Source: JBDHTS01 sp044221445 (lineage in GTDB: Bacteria > Pseudomonadota > Alphaproteobacteria > Micavibrionales > Micavibrionaceae). Taken from it: DNA of 43,509 nt. This document shows, in pieces, positions 15,952-23,941 of the stretch; position 1 is the first letter of the stretch; the number at the start of each line of letters is the position of its first letter. The position numbers and the translations under genes are program-made. Where the stretch lies: NCBI GenBank assembly GCA_044221445.1, contig JBGAPF010000021.1:1-43509 (forward strand), written 5' to 3'. The notes beneath the pieces were generated by a model that was not told the DNA's origin, did not search any database, and saw nothing but the letters and a program-made list of their open reading frames with translations.

Positions 15952-16710
15952 TCAGTGGACTTTATGGTCGGCGCCGGGTACGACCGGATGGGCGGAATCG
16001 TCCGCCTGCTCCTCACGTGTCTCAGCCAGCAGCCATGATGGGTCGCGGGATTTTGTATCGCGGCTGAACGTCCATATATCGATGGTTTCCGTTACTTTGT
16101 CAGGATGGCCCGACAGCAGCTTGCCTTCACGGTCATGCAGCACGTTGGTTTCGTCGGCAACGAAGCGCACAGTCACCAGCGCGGTGCGCCCATCCATCCA
16201 TGCGTTAACGATTTCGGCACGGCGCACGGCGTGAATTTCCACCGAAGCCTGTTCTCCTGTTTTCGCGCGGCTTTCAAGCGCCGTCTCAAACAGTTGCAGG
16301 ACCCTCTTGTCAAGGAGCCCCCGCAATGTATCGCGATCCGAATTGGCAAACGCTTCGACGATCATGACGAAAGCATCCTGCGCACCTGTCAGAAAATGAG
16401 CGACATCAAACGTGCGGTCATTGCGCATGATGTCCTTCAACCCGGACTGGGCCTGGTCGCTGACCGCCATGCCGCGATCGAGCCTGACGGGTGCGTCGAC
16501 ACCTTCGGGCAAAAGCCCCGCATTCTGCTCTCCCGCCAGCGCGGGAGGCGGAAGCTGATGCGGTTTGGCGCCGTGCTGGCTTTCAGCTTCGGCAAAAGGG
16601 TTGGGACGCTGGCGTTCGCCGTCCTGGCGCATGCCCAGAAGACTGCGAAGCCATAACACAAGCCCGGCGGCGATTAGGGCATAAAGGATGATATCTGCAG
16701 GCACTGGCAA
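15952..16710 (-). CDS. Tim44/TimA-like membrane-anchored protein
   Basis: 252 residues from TTG 16710, which has AAGGGA at the right distance (AAGGGATTTTTTGCC). There is one membrane helix near residues 6-25 (IILYALIAAGLVLWL), a polar linker rich in Pro and Gln, and then the Tim44-like NTF2 fold from about residue 95 (FLTGAQDAFVMIVEAFANSDRDTLRGLLD). Bacterial relatives of mitochondrial Tim44 are common in alphaproteobacteria between secB/dnaQ and mltA. The role is uncertain; an inner-membrane assembly function is assumed by analogy. It diverges from secB with a 156-base gap that holds both promoters. Confidence 0.88.
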   Translation of the reverse strand: MPVPADIILYALIAAGLVLWLRSLLGMRQDGERQRPNPFAEAESQHGAKPHQLPPPALAGEQNAGLLPEGVDAPVRLDRGMAVSDQAQSGLKDIMRNDRTFDVAHFLTGAQDAFVMIVEAFANSDRDTLRGLLDKRVLQLFETALESRAKTGEQASVEIHAVRRAEIVNAWMDGRTALVTVRFVADETNVLHDREGKLLSGHPDKVTETIDIWTFSRDTKSRDPSWLLAETREEQADDSAHPVVPGADHKVH

Positions 16711-16866
16711 AAAATCCCTTCGTTTTCTGGCCCAAAATTCATTATACCACAGGCCCGGGTCATGCAGAAAACTACATTTAGCCCTTCGCAGGCAAAGAGC
16801 AAGGGTTTTCGGCTTTTCCCGGCTGTTTTGCTATGCTAGACCTTGCTCTTCAGAAAGGCGCGGGAA

Positions 16867-17397
16867 ATGGCAAAGAACGAGCAGAACGGTATCGATACGG
16901 GCATGGAACAGGATGGTTTCGGCGGGGGTGGCGCGATTGCCGGAAACCTGCCCGTAACCATATTGGCGCAGTATATCAAGGATCTCTCTTTCGAAAATCC
17001 GAACGCGCCCGAGACATTGCGAAGCGGCACCCAGCGCCCGGTGATGGACGCCAATTTCGCAATGGACGCCCGCAAACTAGAATGGGAAGGCCGGGACCAT
17101 ATTTATGAAATGGTCCTGGGACTGCAAACGGCGGCGCGCAAAGGTGACAAGACCGCTTTCATGTGCGAGATCCAGTATGGTGTCTTGGTCGATCTGAGCC
17201 AGCTGCCGGAAGATCAGCATCACCCGATGCTTCTGATCGAGATGCCCCGCTTCGCGTTCCCTTTTGTGCGGCAGATCGTTTCCAACCTGACGCAACAGGC
17301 GGGTTACATGCCTCTCCTCCTTGCTCCCGCGGATTTCAGGGCGTTTTACCTGCAGCGTTTCGGCGAAGATCTTAAGAAGGCGCGTGGCGTCGCTTAA
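16867..17397 (+). CDS. secB: Protein-export chaperone SecB
   Basis: 176 residues from MAKNEQNGID; an ATG 24 bases upstream adds MLFRKARE and is less likely. The SecB core begins at LPVTILAQYIKDLSFENPNAPETL, a strongly conserved segment, and continues to FPFVRQIVSNLTQQAGYMPLLLAPADF near the C-terminus. The tetrameric cytosolic chaperone keeps preproteins unfolded and hands them to SecA. Placement between the Tim44-like gene and dnaQ is the standard alphaproteobacterial order. It converges on dnaQ with a 12-base gap. Confidence 0.96.
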   Translation: MAKNEQNGIDTGMEQDGFGGGGAIAGNLPVTILAQYIKDLSFENPNAPETLRSGTQRPVMDANFAMDARKLEWEGRDHIYEMVLGLQTAARKGDKTAFMCEIQYGVLVDLSQLPEDQHHPMLLIEMPRFAFPFVRQIVSNLTQQAGYMPLLLAPADFRAFYLQRFGEDLKKARGVA

Positions 17398-17409
17398 AGG
17401 CAGCTTTCG

Positions 17410-18129
17410 CTATGCTGTAACGTCTTCATCCGCTTCCTGCAGATGTTCGCGCCAGATAGGGTCGTTCAGTTTTTTACACAAAGACGCATGCGCCATCAAT
17501 TCTTCCGGGGTCGGCAGATGGATACGCGGTATCCTTGCTTTGCGTTCGCGCGTGGCAAAGACGGAAACGGCATCGGTCACAGGTGCAGCGCGATCTTCGA
17601 CCAGCCCCAGTCCATGCTGTCGGCCGCCCATAAGTTCCAGATAGACCTCGGCCAGCAATTGGGAGTCGAGCAAAGCGCCATGGAAATCGCGCCCTGAATT
17701 GTCGATGCCGAAACGGCGGCATAATGCGTCAAGGCTGGCGGGGGAACCTGGAAACCGCTGGCGGCATAGCGGCAGGGTATCGAGAATCTTGTTTTTCAGC
17801 CCGCCATGGCCGACGGTCTTAAGTTCAAAATTCAGAAATTTCAGGTCGAATTCAGCATTATGGATGACCAGCCGCGCATCGCCGATAAAATCGATCATAT
17901 CGGTGAAAATTTGGGTAAACAACGGCTTGTCGGACAAAAATTTCGTCGTCAGGCCATGGATGGCGGCCGCCTCGGCGGGGACGTCCCTTTCAGGGTTGAT
18001 GTAGATATGAAGCGTTTTTCCCGTGGGCACGTGATTGTTAAGTTCGACACAGCCGATCTCGACAATGCGGTGTCCGTCATACGGATCGAGGCCCGTCGTT
18101 TCTGTATCGAGAACAATCTCACGCAGCAT
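17410..18129 (-). CDS. dnaQ: DNA polymerase III epsilon subunit (3'-5' proofreading exonuclease)
   Basis: 239 residues. All three exonuclease motifs are present: Exo I DTETTG (8-13), Exo II HNAEFD (90-95) and Exo IIIe H150-GALLD155. The metal-binding acids D8, E10, D95 and D155 are intact, so proofreading should be active. The C-terminal 60 residues correspond to the alpha-subunit binding tail. The ATG overlaps the end of the glutamine amidotransferase gene by 11 bases, making it the last gene of the aroE-coaE-amidotransferase-dnaQ operon. Confidence 0.96.
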   Translation of the reverse strand: MLREIVLDTETTGLDPYDGHRIVEIGCVELNNHVPTGKTLHIYINPERDVPAEAAAIHGLTTKFLSDKPLFTQIFTDMIDFIGDARLVIHNAEFDLKFLNFELKTVGHGGLKNKILDTLPLCRQRFPGSPASLDALCRRFGIDNSGRDFHGALLDSQLLAEVYLELMGGRQHGLGLVEDRAAPVTDAVSVFATRERKARIPRIHLPTPEELMAHASLCKKLNDPIWREHLQEADEDVTA

Positions 18130-18835
18130 GGGTCACCTCTGTCTGCTGCATCCATTCCAGCAGGAATTTTTCGGTCTGAATCATCAAGTGCGGGCCATTC
18201 TCTTCGGTCTGTGCGCGCAGGCGATGGATATCGAGCTTGCCGTCAGCGACGAGATCCGCGCTGGCGACAGACCAGCCCCGCAACATGCCGGGGGTAATCT
18301 CGCAATGAAATTGCAGGCCGAGAGCATTCTTACCCCAGGTAAATGCCTGATTTTTATATTTATCGCTGGATGCCAGAAGCGTCGCGCCCTTCGGAAGATC
18401 GAAAGTGTCGCCATGCCATTGCAGCATCATGGTGTTTTCGGGCGCAAAATGGCGGATCGCGGATTTTTTACCTTCTTCCGTCAGCTGCAGCTTGCACCAG
18501 CCGATCTCAGAGCCATGCCGCCCGGGATAGACGTCGCCACCAAGGACTTTGGCCATCATCTGCGCACCGAGGCAGACGCCCAGAGTCGGCAAATCACGCG
18601 CCAGTCGCGTTTCCATCATCTTCATTTCCTGCTTGAGGAAAGTGTAATCCTCCGCCTGGTATACGCCCGGCGTACCGCCAAGGACGATCAGAAGATCAGG
18701 AGATAAAGGGTCGAAGCCGTCGAAATCCTCGCGATACGTATCGATATACTGATAGCTACCCCCCGCCTTTTCTATCACCTGGGCCATGGAGCCGAGGCCT
18801 TCGGAATAGAGATGGCGGAATGCGACGACTTTCAT
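18119..18835 (-). CDS. Class I glutamine amidotransferase domain protein
   Basis: 238 residues. The nucleophile elbow GVCLGAQ places the catalytic Cys at residue 88, and LQFHCEIT gives His177 and Glu179, so the triad is complete. The architecture is a stand-alone amidotransferase of the GuaA-like/YfeJ type, without a fused synthase. Such proteins hydrolyse glutamine or gamma-glutamyl compounds; the partner here is unknown. It is coupled on both sides: its ATG overlaps the coaE stop (ATGA at 18832-18835) and its end overlaps the dnaQ start. An amidotransferase inside the coaE-dnaQ pair is not part of the usual Caulobacter order as I remember it. Confidence 0.88.
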   Translation of the reverse strand: MKVVAFRHLYSEGLGSMAQVIEKAGGSYQYIDTYREDFDGFDPLSPDLLIVLGGTPGVYQAEDYTFLKQEMKMMETRLARDLPTLGVCLGAQMMAKVLGGDVYPGRHGSEIGWCKLQLTEEGKKSAIRHFAPENTMMLQWHGDTFDLPKGATLLASSDKYKNQAFTWGKNALGLQFHCEITPGMLRGWSVASADLVADGKLDIHRLRAQTEENGPHLMIQTEKFLLEWMQQTEVTHAA

Positions 18836-19431
18836 GGGCGATCCTTTCCTGTCACGCTGCGAAGTACGGATTGAAGCTGTTGACGAGTATAAGCGAGACC
18901 GAGACCGGTTTGCACCACAAAGTCCGCGCGGCGGCGTTTTTCGGCGTCGGGCATCTGGCTGGCAAGCCTGGCCAGGAAATCAGCCTCGCTCATACCCCTG
19001 GCGAGGACGCGGCGTCGCTGCAGGAACGCCGGCGCAGTTACGGTTATGGTGTAATCCATACGGCATTCAGCGCCGGTTTCGAACAATAAAGGGATATCCA
19101 AGACGACGATTTTAACCCCCAGCCGGGCCTGGCGCAGAATAAAGCGGCGTTGCGAATCCACCACCAGCGGATGGAGGATGTCCTCCAACGCCCTTCTTTT
19201 CGAGGGGTCGCTGAACGCGAGGCGCCCCAGTATTTTTTTATCGACGCCGCCAGCCCGGGCGCGGGCTTCTGGAAAGCGATGAAGCACCGGCTCTGCACCT
19301 CGGCCTCCCTCTGCCAGCAGCCCATGTACGACTGTATCGGAATTATGCGCGGGAACCCCTAGGCTTAAAAGAATCGAAGCCGCCACAGTCTTTCCCATCC
19401 CGATGGATCCTGTAAGGCCCAATACGATCAC
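18832..19431 (-). CDS. coaE: Dephospho-CoA kinase
   Basis: 199 residues, starting with GTG that overlaps the aroE stop (GTGA, 19428-19431). The P-loop GLTGSIGMGKT occupies residues 5-15, and the lid and substrate regions follow (HPLVVDSQRRF, VLDIPLLFETGAE, then RVLARGMSEADFLARLASQMP). It phosphorylates the ribose 3'-OH of dephospho-CoA, the last step of CoA synthesis, in the cytosol. It is second in the aroE operon. Confidence 0.95.
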   Translation of the reverse strand: MIVLGLTGSIGMGKTVAASILLSLGVPAHNSDTVVHGLLAEGGRGAEPVLHRFPEARARAGGVDKKILGRLAFSDPSKRRALEDILHPLVVDSQRRFILRQARLGVKIVVLDIPLLFETGAECRMDYTITVTAPAFLQRRRVLARGMSEADFLARLASQMPDAEKRRRADFVVQTGLGLAYTRQQLQSVLRSVTGKDRP

Positions 19432-20249
19432 AGCGCTGTCTCCAGCACCCGGCGTTCGAGATCGGCATCCACTGCGGGCCTGATCCCCGTCCAGGCCTCG
19501 AAAGCGGGAACCGCCTGGTGCAGCAGCATGCCAATGCCCGTGACAATGCGGTTGCCGCGCGCAACCGCATTGTGCAGCAATGGCGTCACCAGGGGTGCAT
19601 AAACGATGTCATAAACGACCGCATTCTCCGCCAGCCTGTCGAGAGAGAGAACCAGCGGAGGTTTTCCCACCATGCCTAGCGCCGTCGTATTAACCAGAAG
19701 ACTTACGTCTTGCATGGTTTGTGAGCATTTGTCCCATGGGACCGCCCGAGCGCCAAAATGCTGCGCCAGTTGCTGCGCTTTGTCTTCGGTCCGGTTGGCA
19801 ACCAGGACGTTGGGCACCCTCTTTTCTTTCATGGCCTGGAGAACAGCCCTGGCCGCGCCCCCTGCCCCCAGGACCAGGACTGTATCCTTCACCCAGGAAA
19901 AATTCGGGATCGTTTGCTGCAGGTTTTGCGCAAAGCCGTAAGCATCCGTATTGTGTCCGTGAAGCTGTCCCTTTCGGTCAATAACGACTGTATTGACCGC
20001 GCCGATGGCTTTTGCGGCATCATCTACCGTATGACACAGGGAAAACACATCTTCCTTGAACGGGATCGTGACGTTGAAGCCGGCATAACCCTGCTGCGCC
20101 AGACGGAAAATCTCGTCGCGCAACGAGTCCGGAGGCACAGGCAGGGCGTCGTAAGTGCCGTCCACGCCGTAGCGACGAAACCAGTGTCGGTGGATAGCGG
20201 GCGACCGCGAATAACCGAGCGGATAGCCGATGACGCAGGCTTTGATCAT
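19428..20249 (-). CDS. aroE: Shikimate dehydrogenase
   Basis: 273 residues. The shikimate-binding segment GYPLGYSRSPAIH lies at residues 8-20, catalytic Lys65 is in NVTIPFKED, and the NADP-binding loop GAGGAARA is at 128-135, with ANRTEDKA as the NADP-selecting strand. It reduces 3-dehydroshikimate to shikimate. It is the first gene of the leftward operon with coaE, the amidotransferase and dnaQ. The maf and ppsR-type genes that often precede aroE next to the origin are absent and three unknown genes stand there instead. Confidence 0.96.
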   Translation of the reverse strand: MIKACVIGYPLGYSRSPAIHRHWFRRYGVDGTYDALPVPPDSLRDEIFRLAQQGYAGFNVTIPFKEDVFSLCHTVDDAAKAIGAVNTVVIDRKGQLHGHNTDAYGFAQNLQQTIPNFSWVKDTVLVLGAGGAARAVLQAMKEKRVPNVLVANRTEDKAQQLAQHFGARAVPWDKCSQTMQDVSLLVNTTALGMVGKPPLVLSLDRLAENAVVYDIVYAPLVTPLLHNAVARGNRIVTGIGMLLHQAVPAFEAWTGIRPAVDADLERRVLETAL

Positions 20250-20323
20250 AAACCGGATGATAAAGAGCCTGAAGGGGCGACGGAAGGATTTTTTAACCGG
20301 CTTCCACTTTGTTCAGGCTAGGT

Positions 20324-21361
20324 CTATACATCGGATTTTACCATACTGTCCGGAAAGATCATCCGCGCCAGCCTGCGGTCGCGGAACGGCACATTGTTCA
20401 CCATCACAACTTCGGCATCGTAAATCAGGTGGAACAAATGCGTCTGGTTGATCGGATCATGCAGCCCGGCAAAGAATGGGTCGCTTCGCACGGTCGCACC
20501 CAGCCCGCATAAATAGCCGATGCCGCACGGAAGTTCGGATAGCGCCTCAATGGCTGTCGCGGAGAGTTTGCCCGTTCCGAAAGCGGCGCCGCTTTCCGCG
20601 ATAGCATTATCCAGCACATCCAGCGTTTCGTGGTCTACCGCGTTGACGCGTGCCTCGTCGGCATACCATTGCCGGAAAGCATAAGCCAGTGCAGAGCCGT
20701 CGAAAAAAGCCGCCGGGTCGCGTTCCAGATGGCGTGTGAACACCATCGCCATATCGCCTTCGGCCGCGCCGATCATATGTCGCCAAACATCGGCAAACCC
20801 CGCGCTGCGCAATTCCCAGCCGACAAGCAGGGCGACCGTGTCGCAATCCGCGGCCCGCAGCCGTTCGAGCATCAACACATCTTCGGGCATGTAAAGCCCT
20901 TCGTAAGATCCCTGCCTGCCTTCATGCCAGATATCGCGCAAGGCGCGAACGAAAGTAATGAGCAGCGCATAACGGAACCAGGCCGAACGGCCAAGGGCCG
21001 CGGGTGACAGGGCGAAGTGGTCTATGACGATCCGCCTGCCGCGCATGTCCAAAACAAAACCGCCGCTTTTCAGGTCATCGAACACGACCGACCACCCTTC
21101 CCGTTCCGCCGCCTGCCAGAGGGCGCCGGCGGTCGGGCTTTCCATGAACAGGGCCGCGCACCATTCAAGGACGTCCTGCTGATCGCCGAATACCTCGGGC
21201 AGCGCCTCAATGCTTTCGGCATTGATGTGTATGCCGGGACGAAGGCTTGCCAGGGATAATGAGGCATCGGCACAGGGCCGTTCGGTCAGGTCGAACACAG
21301 CCGCATCGTTTGAGGCGTCATTTTTTAAATGTGTCTTGCGCGCCAGCCTGTTGGGTCTCAT
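20324..21361 (-). CDS. Unknown protein, paralogue of upstream gene (DUF6782-like)
   Basis: 345 residues from MRPNRLARKTHLKND. The frame stays open to an ATG at 21535, but that extension overlaps the end of the upstream gene by 155 bases and reads as low-complexity shadow. It shares layout with the upstream protein: an N-terminal FLDCM/ALFMES-like helix, a hydrophobic strand before a FRYALLITFVRALRDIWHEG helix, then LLVGWELRSAGFADVWRH and a C-terminal LSELPCGIGYLCGLG block (SMPFGKNYLSP in the paralogue). From memory this resembles the alphaproteobacterial family catalogued as DUF6782, in which the helix normally reads HELRHxxQ. Here the His residues are lost, so a metallopeptidase activity would be unlikely. 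The pair probably forms one transcript. Confidence 0.6.
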   Translation of the reverse strand: MRPNRLARKTHLKNDASNDAAVFDLTERPCADASLSLASLRPGIHINAESIEALPEVFGDQQDVLEWCAALFMESPTAGALWQAAEREGWSVVFDDLKSGGFVLDMRGRRIVIDHFALSPAALGRSAWFRYALLITFVRALRDIWHEGRQGSYEGLYMPEDVLMLERLRAADCDTVALLVGWELRSAGFADVWRHMIGAAEGDMAMVFTRHLERDPAAFFDGSALAYAFRQWYADEARVNAVDHETLDVLDNAIAESGAAFGTGKLSATAIEALSELPCGIGYLCGLGATVRSDPFFAGLHDPINQTHLFHLIYDAEVVMVNNVPFRDRRLARMIFPDSMVKSDV

Positions 21362-21380
21362 GACAAGCGCCCCGCTGTCT

Positions 21381-22673
21381 TTATCGGTCGCCCAGACGGG
21401 CACCGTGCAAGGATCCGCGGAACTGGATAATTCTAGCGCCCGCGCCTGCTGCGCATGACGGGCTCTGCTCCATTGGGGCATCCGCCGTGCCGCGGGGCAA
21501 GGCAATGATTTCTGCTGTTTTTTCATGGTCGCCAAACCGTTTTTGTTTTTTTCGGGATGAGTCCTGGCGGACGCCAGAACTTTGATCCTCTACGGTTTGC
21601 AAATCCCGTTCCGCTTCGCGGAAAGAGCGTTCAAACTTGATGAACCACAGGAAATTCGCGTTGGAACGGTCCCTTACCTCGGTAAACAGGGCGTCGCTTA
21701 TGATGGTCGTAATATAGGGAGACAGGTAATTTTTGCCGAACGGCATGCTGCCAAGAGCGGCAATCACTTCCGCCGTCACGGTTTTAGATGACGATTCCGC
21801 ATCGAAAGCATAATTCTGGCCATCGGCCAGCATGCTCTGGATCAGGCTGCGGTCTTCGTGGCCGCAGCGGTCAGAGAGAAACCACGCCTCAAAAACGGCG
21901 CAGCAGGCCGTGCCGTTGCCGACCGTGCGAAAATCCATAAAGGCTTCGCGGGCAAAAGCGCGCGCCAGATCGTTCATCTGAGAATTTTCGATACGGGCCC
22001 AACATTCTTTTTCGCCCGCCAGCTGCAGTTCCCAGGCAATCCGAACCATGCTCGACGCCGTATCCGCTATCTGGGCGCGGTTGATCAGAACGGCCTGGTC
22101 GGGATGGAATGTCAAAGGATCGATCATCGCGCCGTTGCGGTGCTGCCAGAGGCGGCGGAGTTCACGGGCGGCCAGCAGCACCTGTTCGGCGCGCGGCAGG
22201 TTAGGATTGAGATGGATGGAGCCGCTGACGCGATCATAGAACGCGGTCTCGACCTGATCGTTCAGAACCATTTTCCCACCGTGGCGCGCCATGCAATCTA
22301 GAAAGGCTGCCGCAAGGCGGCTTTTTGCCAGTGTTCTGGCCAGTATGGCGAGCTCGAATTCGTTGTCATGACCTGCGACACCCGCCGTATGGCCCGTGAT
22401 CAGCGTCGCGTCGGACAGAAAATTGGAAAGGGCGCGTTCCTGCCTTTCCTTGTTCTCCTTGTCCTGTACAACCGGAGATGGCATGGAGACAGAAGCCGAC
22501 AGGTCGAATTCCATGTCGTCTTCGATATCGCTTTCGAAATCCATATAGAAGAGGGGCTGGTCGCTGATAATCGTGCAACGGACCGGCTGGCGGTTGTTCA
22601 GGGCGTAAGCCATGCGGAAACGGCGCGATCCGCCAGTCTTCCGTGCCTGATTGTTATCCGATGTCGTTTCCAT
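21381..22673 (-). CDS. Unknown protein (DUF6782-like), first gene of CtrA-box promoter unit
   Basis: 430 residues from METTSDNNQARKTGG; an ATG at residue 22 (MAYALNNRQP) is also possible. The N-terminal 120 residues are acidic and probably flexible. The folded part (about 130-360) contains FYDRVSGSIHLNPNLPRAEQVLLAARELRRLWQ, which looks like a degenerate form of an HELRHxxQ helix, and WELQLAGEKECWARI. A charged C-terminal tail ends IIALPRG...IIQFRG. There is no signal peptide. The adjacent downstream gene is a paralogue. Two overlapping CtrA-type boxes lie 131-156 bases upstream of the start, suggesting cell-cycle control. The function is unknown. Confidence 0.65.
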   Translation of the reverse strand: METTSDNNQARKTGGSRRFRMAYALNNRQPVRCTIISDQPLFYMDFESDIEDDMEFDLSASVSMPSPVVQDKENKERQERALSNFLSDATLITGHTAGVAGHDNEFELAILARTLAKSRLAAAFLDCMARHGGKMVLNDQVETAFYDRVSGSIHLNPNLPRAEQVLLAARELRRLWQHRNGAMIDPLTFHPDQAVLINRAQIADTASSMVRIAWELQLAGEKECWARIENSQMNDLARAFAREAFMDFRTVGNGTACCAVFEAWFLSDRCGHEDRSLIQSMLADGQNYAFDAESSSKTVTAEVIAALGSMPFGKNYLSPYITTIISDALFTEVRDRSNANFLWFIKFERSFREAERDLQTVEDQSSGVRQDSSRKKQKRFGDHEKTAEIIALPRGTADAPMEQSPSCAAGAGARIIQFRGSLHGARLGDR

Positions 22674-22803
22674 GAATCTGACCGCTTTCCCCCAAAGAAC
22701 TCAAGGCTTATTTGCCTCAGTGTTCATTATGCGGTCTGATCGTTAATGCTTTGCTACCGGAATACAGATTTATCGATCTCAACGAACGAAATTTTCCCGT
22801 TAC

Positions 22804-22829
22804 TTAATAAGGATTTAAGCGGTAATTAA
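22804..22829. promoter_or_regulatory. Tandem CtrA-type boxes (TTAA-N7-TTAA-N7-TTAA)
   Basis: TTAA occurs at 22804-22807, 22815-22818 and 22826-22829, each pair separated by exactly 7 bases, giving two overlapping perfect copies of the Caulobacter CtrA box; the last is followed by C, as in the extended consensus. The site lies in the 181-base gap upstream of the paralogue pair (start 22673) and about 0.75 kb from the predicted origin. A CtrA-controlled promoter is the simplest reading. Confidence 0.6.
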
Positions 22830-22854
22830 CAGAATCTGAAAATCAGGGGGTTTT

Positions 22855-23469
22855 TCAGAGGCCGAATATGTCGTCCCGGACCGGCATATCGTCGACAAGG
22901 CGTTCTTCCTCACCTATCTGCACCATGCCGTTGGCCTGGACCGTCACGGTGGTGCGGTAAAGCGCGTCACCATGCACCATGCAGACGAACAGGCTGAATG
23001 GGGGAAGCGCTTCACGGCTGATGAGCTGTATGGGCTGGATCATACGGCCGACCGCCTTGCGGGCGGATGCGGGCGGGTCCTCGCGCCAGGGGATGTCGCT
23101 GACCGATTCCGCGATCCTGAACCGACCGTGGCGACCCCGGACATATCCGAAGAAAAACCGTATATAGACCGGTACATTTTCTAGGGTCAGTTTAATGGGA
23201 AGATCCTGATTGAGTTTATAGACCGGGTCGCTGGTCCAATTCAACGCGATTGCCTGGCCCGGCGCATGAATGAAATGCCGGCGCAGGGCCTGCGTGCCGC
23301 CATGCTGGGAAACCTCTATCAGCCGGTATCCTTGATAAAACGGAAGGTCGTAGGCGAGAAGGGAGGCCGCAGCCGGATCGAAGCGCGCTTCTGCGAAATG
23401 CGGATTGGCGTCTTCCAGGACACGGTCGCTCTCCGGCCTTTCCACTTTATAGAACGCTTCCTGGAACAT
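22855..23469 (-). CDS. Unknown protein next to the predicted origin
   Basis: 204 residues from MFQEAFYKVERPESDRV, with AAGGAAG 7 bases upstream of the ATG; an open frame upstream to 23547 runs into the origin-like region and has no such site. The sequence is soluble and beta-rich, with LTLENVPVYIRFFFGYVRGRHGRFRIAES and ISREALPPFSLFVCMVHGDALYRTTVTV, and no signal peptide or recognisable motif. It is leftward, upstream of the CtrA-box gene pair, and is the first gene left of the predicted oriC. I do not recognise it. Confidence 0.6.
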   Translation of the reverse strand: MFQEAFYKVERPESDRVLEDANPHFAEARFDPAAASLLAYDLPFYQGYRLIEVSQHGGTQALRRHFIHAPGQAIALNWTSDPVYKLNQDLPIKLTLENVPVYIRFFFGYVRGRHGRFRIAESVSDIPWREDPPASARKAVGRMIQPIQLISREALPPFSLFVCMVHGDALYRTTVTVQANGMVQIGEEERLVDDMPVRDDIFGL

Positions 23470-23547
23470 GTGAAACTTCCTTTTAAGAGGGTCATGGAAA
23501 AGTATACGTCCGCCATAAGAGCTTGTAATGGGTTTTATGGAGCACAA

Positions 23548-23941
23548 ATATTTAAGAGATGGTTACAAAGATATCGAATCGATTCCTATCCTAGAGGAGA
23601 AACTGTCCCCATAGCCCTGTGGACATACGGGGGTGAACGCGCTGTAAAACGACAGGGATGCTTTTATCCCGAATGCATGCTTCCTTAAACATATGAGTCG
23701 TTAGCCTGTCCAAAACAAAAATCAGCGTATCCTGATTACAGGGATAAAGAAAACGACTCGCCGGTTTCTCTCATAAAACCCACCATCTGAATATGTGGAT
23801 GAAAGAAAGGATAGAGTCTCATCCCCATGACTCACAGCACCTACTTTCCTTCACTCTCCTAAAAATAATCTTTTTAAAAAGGATAGAGGTCTGCTTTTAT
23901 GCAGTCGGCCTGATAGGGCAAATTGTGTTTCGAGGGTTTTT
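23548..23941. other. Predicted chromosomal replication origin (oriC) beside hemE
   Basis: A gene-free stretch directly upstream of hemE, the position of oriC in Caulobacter and Rickettsia. Six GANTC (CcrM-type) sites lie within 258 bases: 23576, 23581, 23695, 23755, 23814 and 23829; about one is expected by chance. A near-consensus CtrA box TTAA-N7-TTAC is at 23552-23566. DnaA-box-like words are TGTGGATGA (23794-23802, one mismatch to the reverse of TTATCCACA) and TGTGGACAT (23618-23626, two mismatches). An AT-rich block lies at 23861-23884. Genes on the left run mostly leftward and genes on the right rightward. DnaA boxes are weak, as in Caulobacter. The gene-free segment actually begins at 23470. 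Confidence 0.65.
23552..23566. promoter_or_regulatory. CtrA-type box in predicted oriC
   Basis: TTAA (23552-23555), seven bases, TTAC (23563-23566): one mismatch from TTAA-N7-TTAA. In Caulobacter CtrA sites in the origin block initiation; the same role is inferred here. Confidence 0.4.
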
